A program made the translations under genes and the position numbers. Shown piece after piece: positions 10,560 through 21,689 of a stretch of DNA of 64,000 bases (within the stretch, counting starts at the first letter, position 1; each line of letters begins with the position of its first letter). Under the pieces are notes generated by a model. It was not told the DNA's origin. It worked only from the letters and a program-made list of their open reading frames with translations, and ran no database searches. Location of the stretch: the NCBI GenBank assembly GCA_009809945.1, contig WTPW01001537.1:37833-101832 (forward strand), read 5' to 3'. The DNA comes from Gigaspora margarita (lineage: Eukaryota; Glomeromycota; Glomeromycetes; Diversisporales; Gigasporaceae).

Positions 10560-12110
10560 GATCCTAAACTAGTTCAAGACAAAGTCTTATGTTTCTGAGT
10601 GGATTCTAGAATTTAGGAAATATAATATGCATTGATATTAGCAGCATCCAACAACTAAAAAAAGAGTAGCATCCAATTTCTTTGTACTATTTATTGCATA
10701 CAGTAATATGACTATAGTTGATCTGTAACATCAATACTATTCATGTAATAGTTGTAATCATCTATTACCTTGGGAATTCTTAGTTTTTTTTTTGGTTGAG
10801 ACCCAAATACTGCATACACTTTTGTTGCACTGGTACTTGTTTCTTTTGTCTGCTATTTTTATGTTCTGGTTTTAATAGTCTCAGTGGCACAAGGAGTTGA
10901 GCTGCTAACTGTGTTTTGATCCATTGCTCTACTTCCTATTGTTTATCAACAAGACCATGAATTGTTAACAACATTGTAACTAGACTATTGTTCTGCCAAA
11001 AAATAACTTACACTCTATTTACTAAAATACTAGAATGTACATCCTAGTCAAGTCAAGATTCTTATCCATCTTTAGTTCTTTAAAAAACCCAGATGCTATT
11101 ATTTGAACTGTATCACCATTACTGACTTGCCAAAAGTTCTAAAAAAGAAGAGCATTAAAAACGTAGTTATTTATGTAAATATTAAATGATATGGAAGTTG
11201 TATAACAAAATGGTAGACCATGCAACAAGTTTGGTTGAGTTTTTTCACATTTTTCACATTACTTGAGAAGACATGTGATATGGGCAAAAAAGTAAACATA
11301 TAGCTAGATTCACAAAGTAACAACAACTTAAAACACTCTAGGATTGTTTGTTTTTAATCTGAATAGTGTGGATGCTTTTGCCAAAAACTTATTATTATTT
11401 TATCAACTGTGATATCTAAGACTAGTATGTAAAGTTGTTGAAAGACATTTCAGATATGGGAAAGCAATGGCTCTAATTTTTCAAAGTAATAATTAACAGC
11501 TACCACAGGTGAAGAGACATGAAAATATCTCTTGATTTGTTCAAACCATTTCAGCAGCATTTGTTTCAGAAATATGGTGAATGGGAAGTTTCAGGTCTTT
11601 ATTCCAGCAATTATCAAGCAAAACTAGCCCCAAAACCCCTCTGGTAAATGACAAGAACAATCCAAAATAAGCTCCTTATGGTCTACATTTTCCCACTGTC
11701 TTCCAGCAAGGTCAGCACCTTTGATTAATGCATATGAATTTGTATTGAGGACAATTTTGTCCAGTAGATAAAAGAAAAAAAGGTTAACTAGCTTTGAGAA
11801 ACCAGCTTCATAATTTGGTAGCAAATTAATAAATGCCTGGTGTGAATTTTTTAAATGAACCAATGGTTCAAAATTTGAAGGTGGTAGTGGTAACTTAGAT
11901 GCATTTTTTGATTTTTTGTAGCCCTTCTTACTACCAATTTCAATGACTTAATATTTCTTCTCATTGTCTGATCCCAGCTGGTTCAAAAAAACATTGTCAG
12001 GACATTAGAGCACTCTTCATCCTCACTGTCAGAAAATACTTCAGTATTTTCAGGTGGGGTAAATTCAAAGATGAACTTGACTTTGTCATGGTTGTAAATT
12101 ATTTTCTTTG
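10560..12110 (-). pseudogene. piggyBac-like transposase (DDE_Tnp_1_7 type), heavily decayed
   Basis: Read on the minus strand in changing frames, the sequence follows the order of a piggyBac transposase. An acidic N-terminal part (FEFTPPENTEVFSDSEDEE, about 12085-12011) comes first, then LFF...TNSYALIKGADLAGRQWENV (about 11800-11690) and a WFEQIKRYFHVSSPVV-like block (about 11555-11500). ITVDKIIISFWQKHP follows (about 11418-11370), where the usual DE is DK. Then come NGDTVQIIASGFFKELK (about 11130-11070), DDYNYYMNSIDVTDQL (about 10772-10724) and LLDAANINAYY (about 10655-10620). Two of the three family aspartates are visible; the second is lost. There are many stops and frameshifts, so the gene is dead. 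The enzyme would have cut and pasted DNA at TTAA sites. I could not place piggyBac TIRs with confidence. Confidence 0.78.
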
Positions 12111-12689
12111 ATTTCTTTTTCTTTTTTTTTGATTTTTAATTGATGTCGACCAATAAATAATCACTGTACCATGAACACGTAATTACGATGCCATGTACTG
12201 CTGCAAAATGACAAACTTTAATTCCAGCTTAGAAAAATGGGTACTATTGCTTAGAAAAATCAAGCACAATCGCACAAAATTAAAAAAAAAGATTTTAGCA
12301 GCCAAATTTGCCCATTGGACGGTTTAAGAGATAGTTTCGTCATTTTGTCAGTGACGAAACATATGATGAAACTAATAGTTTCCCAGCAAAATAATTTCGT
12401 CAGGCATCTATACTTTGCACTCTACATAGCGAATTTTATTAGCTGGTGACTCAGGTTTCACCCTGTTCTATTATAACAATTGATTATAAATACGAAACTG
12501 ATAATATCATGATTATTCAAAATCATCAAATGCTAACATTAGTGGTATTGTTGGTTAGAGTTAGGGTTGCACCCAAACTTAATAGTTTGGAATTAAGTTT
12601 GTCATTTTCAACCCAGATTTCATGTCGATAGCAAAATCAATTTAACGTTAGCCCTCAAGCTAAACCTGTATTTGTATTCATCTGATCAT
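12111..12689. other. intergenic, with GACGAAAC/GTTTCGTC motifs
   Basis: TTTCGTC or GACGAAAC occurs at about 12332, 12352 and 12396. A related CGTCA/GACGAAA-rich stretch lies at 46930-47040. No gene was seen. Confidence 0.4.
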
Positions 12690-13760
12690 TTAATAATTTT
12701 AGAGACCTTGCATTCATTCTTTAAGACACAATTTCCATTTTTATAATGATAACCATAACCAACATTAATATTTCCATTTTTATAATGATAACCATAACCA
12801 ACATTAATATTTCCAAGATTGTATCTCATGTCGACAGCCTTCTAATAACATTCAAACACTTTTCTATTATCTTTTTCAACTCACAATTTCTTTTTCATAA
12901 CAATAACCAAATATTATCTATTTCTTTATCAAGGCCATATAAGAAGCTTTTCAATAACATTCAAACGACTTGCACTCGTCTTTCTCTATTCCAATTCCGC
13001 AACGAATAACAATCATCAAGATCATATGTTCCGTTGGCATCACCTATCGATTGTTTTTTTTTTTAAAAAAAATTCAAATGTATCCTACTAATTCTTATAA
13101 CTTAATTCCATTTGAATAATTTGAATAACAATATCTAACATTTAATAATCCACTAGCACACTAGCATCCCTATCGCTATCTCTAATTAATTTTTAATAAT
13201 ATTCGAATGCTTTGTTTTTATACTTTTCGACTCCAATTCATTCTTGATAAAAATATCCAACATTACATATCCAATTAATATTTCCTATCTTTGTTGAACT
13301 TTGATAATACTTGTCGCAGATCATAATTAAAATGAAATGTGAGATTCTATTTAACCCTTAAAACTCACTTATACTTTTTAATATAAACTCTACTCTAAAA
13401 TTACCTCTAACCTTAACCCATAACCTAAAAAATGCGCCCCGAAATTTTTATTTTTCGGTGACCAGTGCATTTTTTTTTATATAATACATATTTCATTTAA
13501 TCTGATTTCATTTTAATCCATCACAATATTTGAATAACTTTTTAATCCATCACAATACTTGAATACCTTTTTCACATTTTTTTTTGACTTCAATTTTATT
13601 TATATAACCGTATTCAAGTACAAATGTTCCATCAGAATCCCTGATATCAGAAGAGTCTTTTGAAAATATTCAACCGCTTTGCGTTCTTTATTTTGTTGAC
13701 CTCAATTCTATTCTGATAATGATATCCGACTTGACTAAATCTTTAAGGATAACCCACGAT
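12690..13760 (-). pseudogene. Sel1-like-repeat gene remnant
   Basis: Minus-strand translation shows recurring Sel1-repeat pieces. KAVEYFQK lies at about 13676-13653, preceded downstream by SDIRDSDGTFVLEYGYI (about 13650-13600). KAFEYY is at about 13211-13190, GDANGTYDLDDCY at about 13048-13005, KSFECY at about 12970-12945 and KVFECY at about 12860-12838. Sel1 repeats are helical solenoids, often fused to kinases or signalling proteins in Glomeromycotina. Stops and frame changes occur between nearly all repeats, and a telomere-motif-bearing insertion (about 13330-13480) splits the array. This is a non-functional fragment with no kinase part visible. The start and end are approximate. Confidence 0.68.
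12732..12809. repeat. 39-bp tandem duplication within the Sel1 pseudogene
   Basis: TTTCCATTTTTATAATGATA begins two consecutive 39-bp units (12732-12770 and 12771-12809) that are identical or nearly so. On the minus strand each reads NINVGYGYHYKNG, itself Sel1-like. Confidence 0.85.
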
Positions 13761-14646
13761 AGCAAGTTTGTGATAATGTTTGAAATCCTTACGTTAGTCA
13801 TTATTAAACCCGTTTCTTCAGTTTCTTCATGGTTCTTGAGTTTAATATTAATAATTGAAAACGGGAGACATATTTTGATTTTAATTAAGAACTAAAATCA
13901 AATAGAAATGAGTGATGACAAGTAATAATTGGAAATGTTATAAGAATTTTGGTTTTCATTAGGCGTCAATCAAATCCCAATTCCTAAACCAAAACTATGA
14001 TAATTGAAAAAAATGGGTTGGGCTGCAACCCTAGTAGAGTTGTGTTCACAGCCCACACGGACCCAAAAGTCCATGATATTGTTTTCTTGGGGATACTATA
14101 ATGATAAAACTTTGAATTTAGGATTAGCGAGGATTGTGGTGAGGGTTGTTAGAGATTTTGACCGATCTGAAAAATCGGTTGAGCTTTGATTTTTTCAAAA
14201 TCAGCAAAGTTGATTTTTATTTTTCAAAAATATGAATGAACCTAAAACATAAGCAAGGTTGAGAGTAAAATTTTATTAGATTCCAAGATAAGTACTGAAT
14301 ATAAGAAACTCGACCAAGCCGACTAAGCCGTTGGCTTAGTCAACCGAAAAATTATGATTGGCCAAAATCACTAATCTTATTAACGTTAAACATTTGTAAA
14401 TTATTCACGTGTCACATCAGCCAATCAAATTTCGAGTGTAATTTCGTTGATACGTAGTCTCAAAAATGTTATTTTAAAATAAGATACTTCAAAGGTTTTC
14501 GACGTAATAGAAAGAATATATAAGATTCCTTAATTAAATTATTATCCCGAAAATTTTTGACATTACACTTGACCGGTATTACCTATAGTCATATGGTAAT
14601 TGAATAAAATTCTAGGCAAATTTTTCTGGAATACAGTTAAAGATTG

Positions 14647-14702
<56 letters not shown>

Positions 14703-16896
14703 TAGATCGACGAACCCAATTAGTTAAAAGTTTATTGATCCTTATTTTGTATTAACATTATTAATAAATAAAAATTAAATATGATATGAAATATTGGTAT
14801 AAGTTTTAGATAAAAAAAGAAAATTCTATTTTATAATAGAGAAGCTTTGCTGGCAAATTTGCCTGGAAATGATTTACAGATTTAGGGATAAAGCATGTAA
14901 ATTGTAATACAAGTACATGATATCGGAATGTCAAAAAATATAAATACACAAGATAAAAAAAAAAAAAAAGAAAAAAAAAGAGCATTATTCATCAACGAAA
15001 TCAGAAATTTACTCCAAAACCACACCAAGCATCAAGCCGATTTCATAGAAGAGGCTGTTAAATATTACTAACTCGTTTTTATAAAATATGGTCGGTAATA
15101 ATAACTAATAACAGTTAAATTTTACTAAGATAATCAATATTTACATCTTATGCAAAGTTGTTCAGAATAACAGCTTTATTTAGTATGCAAATATCGAATA
15201 ACTTAATAACATTTTGACTTTTATATGCAGCTATGATATCGATTAATGAAATCATAACGTTCGATAACTTTTTATGTTAACTATCTGACCAATAATACGT
15301 AAAATGAGTAAAATGACCTCATGACCCAAATGACCTGATCATTTATCCAAATGACTTTGTCATTTAAATTTTGAGCAAATGACCAGGCCATTTGCAGAAT
15401 ACTGTACGCAGTTGACTACGTCAAAGAAAAATTATAAATAGTGAAAATAGTCTATGAGTTTATTATTATTCAAGTCAATCAACCTTTTACCTCGATTTGT
15501 CAAAACTCTATAACTACTAGAGTAAATAGAGTTATTGTATAAGTAATTTCATCATTTTTGTTATAGACCTTCGTTATAGTACTATCATTATTGTACAGAT
15601 AATTGATGGTCACACTTCGTTTAACCTTTAAAATATACCTAATTTTCTTACTATGACTTCTATGACTTGAAATGTGATTTTCACTCAGTCGTGAAACTCA
15701 AATTTTTATTGTTACGGCTGTTTTTAAAAATATGTGAACGACAATTTTCATTTATCTATCTGAAAAAAAATATATTAGATAAGTAAAAGTTAAAAATTCA
15801 TTTCACATGAACAAATAATCGAAAAACCTTATGAATTATTATTACGGTCTGAGGCTAAAAATTTTAATTACGGTATTTTTTTAACATGAAATTTTCAAAA
15901 ATTTTTTTAATAGTTAGATTCATTTTGAAATAAGTGGATTTTGGTAGAGTTTATATTTGTATATCGAGATTCTAATTTCCAACTACTACGATTTTTTATA
16001 GGATAGGCATATAATAATTTATAAAAGTTGATTTAATTTCAATGACCAATCTTTTAGAACTTTAATTATATCTGTCACTGAATTGGATAAAGTTTTCTTC
16101 AAAAGTAAGTGTGCAACAAGTTTTACATGCGTTATTCGCACAAATAGGTGATATAAAAGCTGCAAATATAAATAAATGTACACAATGATGATTTATTATT
16201 GATTTACTATTGATTTATTAGTGAAAAAAAAGTAATAGGTTGAAGGGTGGGGTAATCGATTAGATGCGAGTTTAATAAGTATTTTTGTTTAAAATTTAGG
16301 GTACTTTCAGTGACGTACACGCCAATTTGTAATCCAATTCTAACAAAATAATTATAATTTAATCAAACTTTATCGGTTTTAATCACTAAAGAAAGGTCAA
16401 AAGTAAAACAAATTAGCCAATATTATAAATAGTGTAGCTGATATATGCATAAATAACTTTGTGAAGTATTGCTTTTAAATTTAAAATTAAGTGGATGCAG
16501 AATCAAATTTAAGTTAATTCGAAGTTCTTTAACAATTTTGAGTGAATTTAATTAAATTTGATTCAATTCTGTGTATTTCGTTTAAGTTCAAATATATTTT
16601 GAATAAACTTAATTCTAAATCTACCAAGATTCCATTCCGACGTATAATTCATATAGGATATTAACAAGGGTCCCAATTTGACAATTTTTCGATTTTGAAT
16701 AAGTATAAATTATATTCAATAAAAAATTTTGAAATACGTAATTTACAAAGCTAATTATGTAATAAAGTGATAAAAAGATTCACAAAATAAACTTTAACAG
16801 TAAAATAGAATAAAATATTAACTATATCTATATCTTATATTGCATCAAAATTACGTATTTATGTATATGAATAAAATGTGACTTTTTAATAATATA
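13761..16896. other. intergenic, no gene recognised
   Basis: AT-rich. It holds a perfect 9-bp hairpin GACTAAGCC/GGCTTAGTC (14321-14341), a T-tract/A-tract run (14647-14699), an A-rich block at 14958-14980, and a cluster of AAATGAC/GTCATTT repeats in both orientations (15304-15400). Short reading frames here look spurious. Confidence 0.45.
14647..14699. repeat. oligo-T followed by oligo-A tract
   Basis: About 16 T then about 35 A with no interruption. It may be assembly-sensitive low complexity or the scar of a retro-insertion. Confidence 0.9.
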
Positions 16897-17112
16897 TGTC
16901 GCGGATGATCGTGAAATCGGATGATGGTGAAATTTGGGGGTCTTAATTTGAAAATATAAGTCCTACTAAAATCCACCTATACTCTTTTATTAATAACCCT
17001 AACCCTAAATCCTAACTCAACCATAAAAAAAAAGCAGACAAAAAAGGCCCTAAAAAATTTTAAAAATATATCCAAACTTCACCATCATCCGATTTCATGA
17101 TCATCCGTGACA
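16897..17112. mobile_element. 216-bp telomere-cored MITE directly upstream of the F-box gene
   Basis: TGTCGCGGATGATCGTGAAA at the left and TTTCATGATCATCCGTGACA at the right form inverted repeats that extend through CGGATGATGGTGAA to about 42 bp. The centre has AACCCTAACCCTAA (about 16997-17010). The right end stops 81 bp before the F-box ATG, so this element occupies the proximal promoter region. Confidence 0.85.
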
Positions 17113-17193
17113 ATATATAAACACCCTATAAATTCGATCATCGTAGATTATCCATTTCTCACGGCCTTACTAGCAAACATTTTTTTTTCAATC

Positions 17194-18783
17194 ATGACAT
17201 CGAAAGTGCTTATGGGCAATATGCCCGAATTAATGGAAAAAATCCTTAATAATTTAAAACATGAATTTCATTCCTTATACTCTTGCGCTCTTGTAAACCG
17301 ACATTGGTGTAAAATATCTATACCTATTCTTTGGCAAGATCTATTTTCATTTTCAGTCAATCCAAAACCTTTATTCATTCCTATATATTTTTCATCTCTT
17401 AATGAAGACGAAAAATTCATTATAAAAGAATGTTTAAAAGAAGAAGGATTAAATATTGAATTTTCAATTCCATTATTTAATTATGCAAGATTTCTAAAGG
17501 TTCTTTATATAGATCGTTTAGAAATTAAAATTAAACAATGGATCAATCTCAAACTTGGACAACAGAACCCTATTTATACCAATACTTGGACAAGTCCCTT
17601 AATTACTTTACCATTAAAATTATTTATTGAAAGTGGCGCTACTTTACATGAATTTGGTTTAAGTTCTTCTGAATATCTTAAATTTCAATCAGAGATTTTT
17701 CTCCCATTAGAACAAAATGTGCAATTTTTCTCAAGACTTCAATATTTATCTTTTTCTTTGGATCAAATATCAAGCCACGGTATCGAAAATATTAATAAAT
17801 TATTAAGGATCTTGACAAAAAATTCTATTAAAATTAATATTTTGAGACTTGATCTTTATCATGATTCTGATTCTCAAGTAATTAATACTTTATTTCCTGC
17901 TATTAAACTTCTTATTAAATCACAAAAACAACTTAGAAAATTTTTATTAGGGGCTGGAGAAGATTATAGTACTGAATTGTTTACTACAAAATTTTATACT
18001 ACTCAATTCCATGGCATTATTTCAGCTTTAGAGTCTCAAAAAAATTCATTACAAGAGATTAAATTAGTTGGTTGTGGTTTTAGTGATGAGTTCGAGATAC
18101 TGAATAATTGTAAAAATTTAGAAAAGATTCGTATTAGAAGTTGCGATTCGAAATTATTGAAAATTTTAGATTATAATATTAGCACTTTAGAGATATCTGG
18201 TTTCAAGATTGATGTACCGACTATAGTACAAATTTTAGAAAAGTTTGGCATATTATTACAACGATTAACATTTAATTCAAAAACAATAATTCGGAATGAA
18301 TCATTATTAATAGAAGCTCTTAAGTCCTTCTGTCCAAACATTATATACCTCTACATTACGGATATTGGACTTCCCACACAACTTCTAGAGCTTATTGGCA
18401 ATTTAAAAAAGCTTCAATTTCTCTCGCTAGGGTTCGCTTCTAACGTACCAGAAGATGATCGGAAAATACGTGTCATGGAGTTTGCTAAAATATTGCCTTC
18501 ATCATTGCAATATCTTGACTTAGCAAATACTTGGTTAGAATTATTTATTGATATTTTACTCAATAATTGTAATGCACCTTTAAAAAAATTGTTAATTGGT
18601 ATCTGTAGCTTTAAAAATGAGAAAAATGTTAAAGCTCTAATCAATTACTGCATACAAAACGAATCTTTGAATTACATAGGTATAAGTAAATCTAGATATC
18701 TTAAATCTGATTATGTTATTGGAAACGAATTGGAAAAATATGTTAAATTGGTACCATATGAACATATTGTTGTTAATTGTTAA
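17194..18783 (+). CDS. F-box protein with LRR-like C-terminal region, 529 aa
   Basis: The first in-frame ATG is at 17194 (MTSKVLMGNMPELMEKIL). The open frame reaches further upstream only through a GTG that lies in the MITE end, so it is not a credible start. Residues 10-50 form an F-box: MPELMEKILNNL, then SLYSCALVNRHWCKISIPIL and a W/F tail. F-boxes bind Skp1 in SCF ubiquitin ligases, so this protein would present substrates. The rest is leucine-rich with irregular LRR-like strands (e.g. LEKIRIRSC, NISTLEISGF, LKKLQFLSLGF, LQYLDLANTW) and probably recognises the target. The gene is single-exon with stop TAA at 18781. This architecture is greatly expanded in Rhizophagus. No frameshift is visible and codon use is AT-rich like the surroundings. 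The substrate is unknown. Confidence 0.92.
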   Translation: MTSKVLMGNMPELMEKILNNLKHEFHSLYSCALVNRHWCKISIPILWQDLFSFSVNPKPLFIPIYFSSLNEDEKFIIKECLKEEGLNIEFSIPLFNYARFLKVLYIDRLEIKIKQWINLKLGQQNPIYTNTWTSPLITLPLKLFIESGATLHEFGLSSSEYLKFQSEIFLPLEQNVQFFSRLQYLSFSLDQISSHGIENINKLLRILTKNSIKINILRLDLYHDSDSQVINTLFPAIKLLIKSQKQLRKFLLGAGEDYSTELFTTKFYTTQFHGIISALESQKNSLQEIKLVGCGFSDEFEILNNCKNLEKIRIRSCDSKLLKILDYNISTLEISGFKIDVPTIVQILEKFGILLQRLTFNSKTIIRNESLLIEALKSFCPNIIYLYITDIGLPTQLLELIGNLKKLQFLSLGFASNVPEDDRKIRVMEFAKILPSSLQYLDLANTWLELFIDILLNNCNAPLKKLLIGICSFKNEKNVKALINYCIQNESLNYIGISKSRYLKSDYVIGNELEKYVKLVPYEHIVVNC

Positions 18784-19890
18784 ATCTTATTAACATGTTA
18801 AGCTGATCAAATTAAATCTCAAATATGGGACTTAAACATTATAAATCATTCGCAACTCAATAGCTTTATGACTTTATACAAATTATTTGAAATTCCTTTA
18901 TAATATCAAATTTGATCAAATTAAATAACTTTCTAAAAATAAAAAATATTGTTTGAATTCAATGATCTGAGTAATTTTTTTATTCAGTTAATTCATCTGA
19001 AGTGTACACATTCTTTAACTATTACAATTTCATATCTATTTTTGACTGAATAATGTTAGTTTAGTTTGTTCAGATAGGGATCGTAGTTTAAAATTTGGGG
19101 TTTTTTATTTCAATAACTTTATTTTAATAAAGTTAGCATTACTGCACTTTCAAATTACTGTGATCTTAAGATGCGTAATCATTATCACGCAAAGTCTACA
19201 AACTTTCTTTATATTTTTTACAATTTGCCATCAATAATAATAATAATAATATTCCTTGTTAAATACTAGATATTATGGTTTGTTAACTTAACAATAAAAT
19301 ATTTAAATATTTTTTAGTTATGATATTATATATTTTGAACAAAGAAATCTTATTTATTTTTAATATTCAAAAGTTTTTCGATTTTATTGATTAAATTAAC
19401 TAGGCATTTACTGAGATGTTTTCGTTCAACCTTTTAATCACGGACAATATTATGATAAAAGTTAATTATTAATAAGCTAATAATTTTTTTGCCAAATTAT
19501 AAATTTGCATTTTAACAATAAATTCAAAATTCACAATTCCTAAATTTCCATATAGTTAGTGTTACATATAATTTGCTAATTACAACAATTTTGAAAACAA
19601 TAATCAATCAAAACAAAAATCTATGTTTTGTTAATTAAGATAACTCTGGAATAAACTTTGGTAAACTGCAGGTAAACTGCGAGAAAATTATATATAACAA
19701 TTGGATTAATCTAACATATTTTCAGAGTCAAATATTGGTTAACTAAAAAGCTCATAAATATAAAAAGTTATGGCAAAAAAATGTTATAACTTATTAAATT
19801 TATATATTATAAATAACACAATTCAATTTTATTAATGTTATTAATATACAGAATATTTTCTGTTTTAGTACAGAATTAATTAAAAAAAAT
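18784..19890. other. 3' flank of the F-box gene, no gene seen
   Basis: AT-rich sequence with an (AAT)n microsatellite at about 19234-19251. Several AATAAA-like sites lie downstream of the F-box stop, but none is clearly decisive. Confidence 0.4.
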
Positions 19891-20700
19891 TTCATTAAAT
19901 TTAGAATGATATGTACTTGTTAGAAAATCATCATTTAAAGATTTTTTAAAAAAATTTAAAAAGAAATATTACAATAAATTTTTTATTTAATTTTTCAATA
20001 AAGATTTCTCAACAAGTATCATTCTAAATTTGATAAAAAAATTTTTTTTTGATTCTGTAATTATATAGAACTAAAATAAATAAATTTATCAAAATTGAAT
20101 AGATATTGTTGAGAAAACTTTACTAAATAGTTTAGAAAAAAATTAGCTACAGGATACCTAAACTTTAAGCAAAGATTAATTGGCATTTACCTAATCAAAT
20201 TTTATGAAATTTTTTATTTTAAATCTATAAACTTATAGAATTGAAATAAAAGAATTGATCGAATTTGATCAAGTGAATGCTAGATAATCTTTATTCAAAT
20301 TTTAGGTACTTATAAAAAAAAATGCTGCAACCAATTTTTTTAAAAATATTATTATTAAATTTACTTAATGATAGCTAATCCAATTTTGATTTTTTTTATT
20401 TAATTTATAAACTTAGAAAATTAAAATAAAAAAATTTATTAAATTTGAATTAATAGTTTTTGAGAAATTTTTATTTAATTTTTTTTTTAAAAAAAATTTT
20501 ATCTGATTTTTTAGTATTTTTAAGATTATAAATGTTTTTTAAAACTTTTAGCAAAGATTTCTCAATACTTATCTAACCAATTTGATGAATTTTTTATTTT
20601 AATTCTAAAAAAATATAGAATTATATAAAAAAAATTTATTGAATTTAATCAACTCTTTATTAAGAACTTATTGCTTAAATCAAAAAAAATTTCAAAAATA
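19891..20700. repeat. cluster of four hairpin modules
   Basis: Hairpin 1 spans about 19897-20033 (AATTTAGAATGATA pairs with TATCATTCTAAATT). Hairpins 2-4 span about 20165-20310, 20340-20490 and 20540-20690. All have the layout of arm, T tract, short palindrome near TATAGAATT, A tract and inverse arm seen at 6743-8175, but are more decayed. Outer ends could not be fixed. Confidence 0.6.
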
Positions 20701-21689
20701 TAATTTTCAATATTTTGACTGCTTTGATTGGATCACACAACATGTAACTAGAAAATTTTTATAGATAAGCAATGAGTATCTAAAAGATATTGCAAAACTT
20801 ACTAACTATTGTAATAGCAGACAGTATATAGTTAATTTGTATCATAAATATAGTTATAAATTCTATCAAAAATTTCTATAAAAATTTGTTATAAAACTTA
20901 CAAGATATTGTAGTATATACAGGATAGTTGTGATTTCTATTAGCATATAGTTGTGTCATTTTGTATTTAATTTGCAATTATGATTTTTATTATGATTTAC
21001 TTTACAGGCTATTGTGATAACACAGTATTTAGTTGTTAGTTTGTATTATATTTACTATTGTTAAAATTTTGTTTCAAGACTTACTTGCTATTGTAATGAA
21101 TTAATAGTTATACTTTTATCATGATTTACTATTATAATAGCTACTTGATATATAAGTCTCAAGGCAGTTTTTGTTTCGAATTATCTGCTAACTATAAGCA
21201 GTATTTAAATTTTAAATTTAAAATTATTTTTTAATAAACTAAATTTAGTGTATAAATGTTCTCAAAAATTTTTTAATATTCTCATTATATAGAATATTAT
21301 TTTTTCAAATACCAATAAACTTATATTTTTATTATATAAACCTATCTTGGGTTTTTAAATAAAATTATAGACAGAAACTTTCTAATTTTATTACTATTTT
21401 TGATTTGTGCGATCAGCATTTTTATATTATTTCATATGACTATAGCAAATACAAAATAGCCTGATAAGAAAAATTGTACAATAAACAATTTTTATTTTAT
21501 ATAACTCAATTTCTAGCTTTGAGGTAACAGTTTTGTGGCAAAGCCAAGCTAATTTTGCTTTCACTCTAGTAAGTATTTACCTGATTATGGCTTTCTTTAA
21601 TTTTTGATTATACAAGATTATTTTAATTATACTAGATTATTCTTGATTATATTAGAATAAATCATCTTAGAGCAAATATGGGATAAAAA
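20701..21689. other. intergenic, diverged direct repeats
   Basis: Repeated phrases such as TATTGTRATA and TATAGTTR (about 20800-21130) suggest an old tandem repeat. No gene was seen. Confidence 0.35.

Noticed and set aside
12746..13009. 87-codon plus-strand frame with repeated ITNINIS
   Set aside because: It is antisense to the Sel1-repeat remnant, and its repeat is the 39-bp tandem duplication.
14004..14189. 61-codon frame
   Set aside because: Short, with no motif or homologous structure recognised; probably chance in a less AT-rich patch.
17107..17193. N-terminal extension of the F-box protein by 29 codons
   Set aside because: It would need a GTG start, and its first codons lie in the MITE's terminal repeat. 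The first ATG is 17194, just before the conserved F-box.
18414..18644. Minus-strand frame inside the F-box gene
   Set aside because: It is a shadow of the well-supported plus-strand coding sequence.
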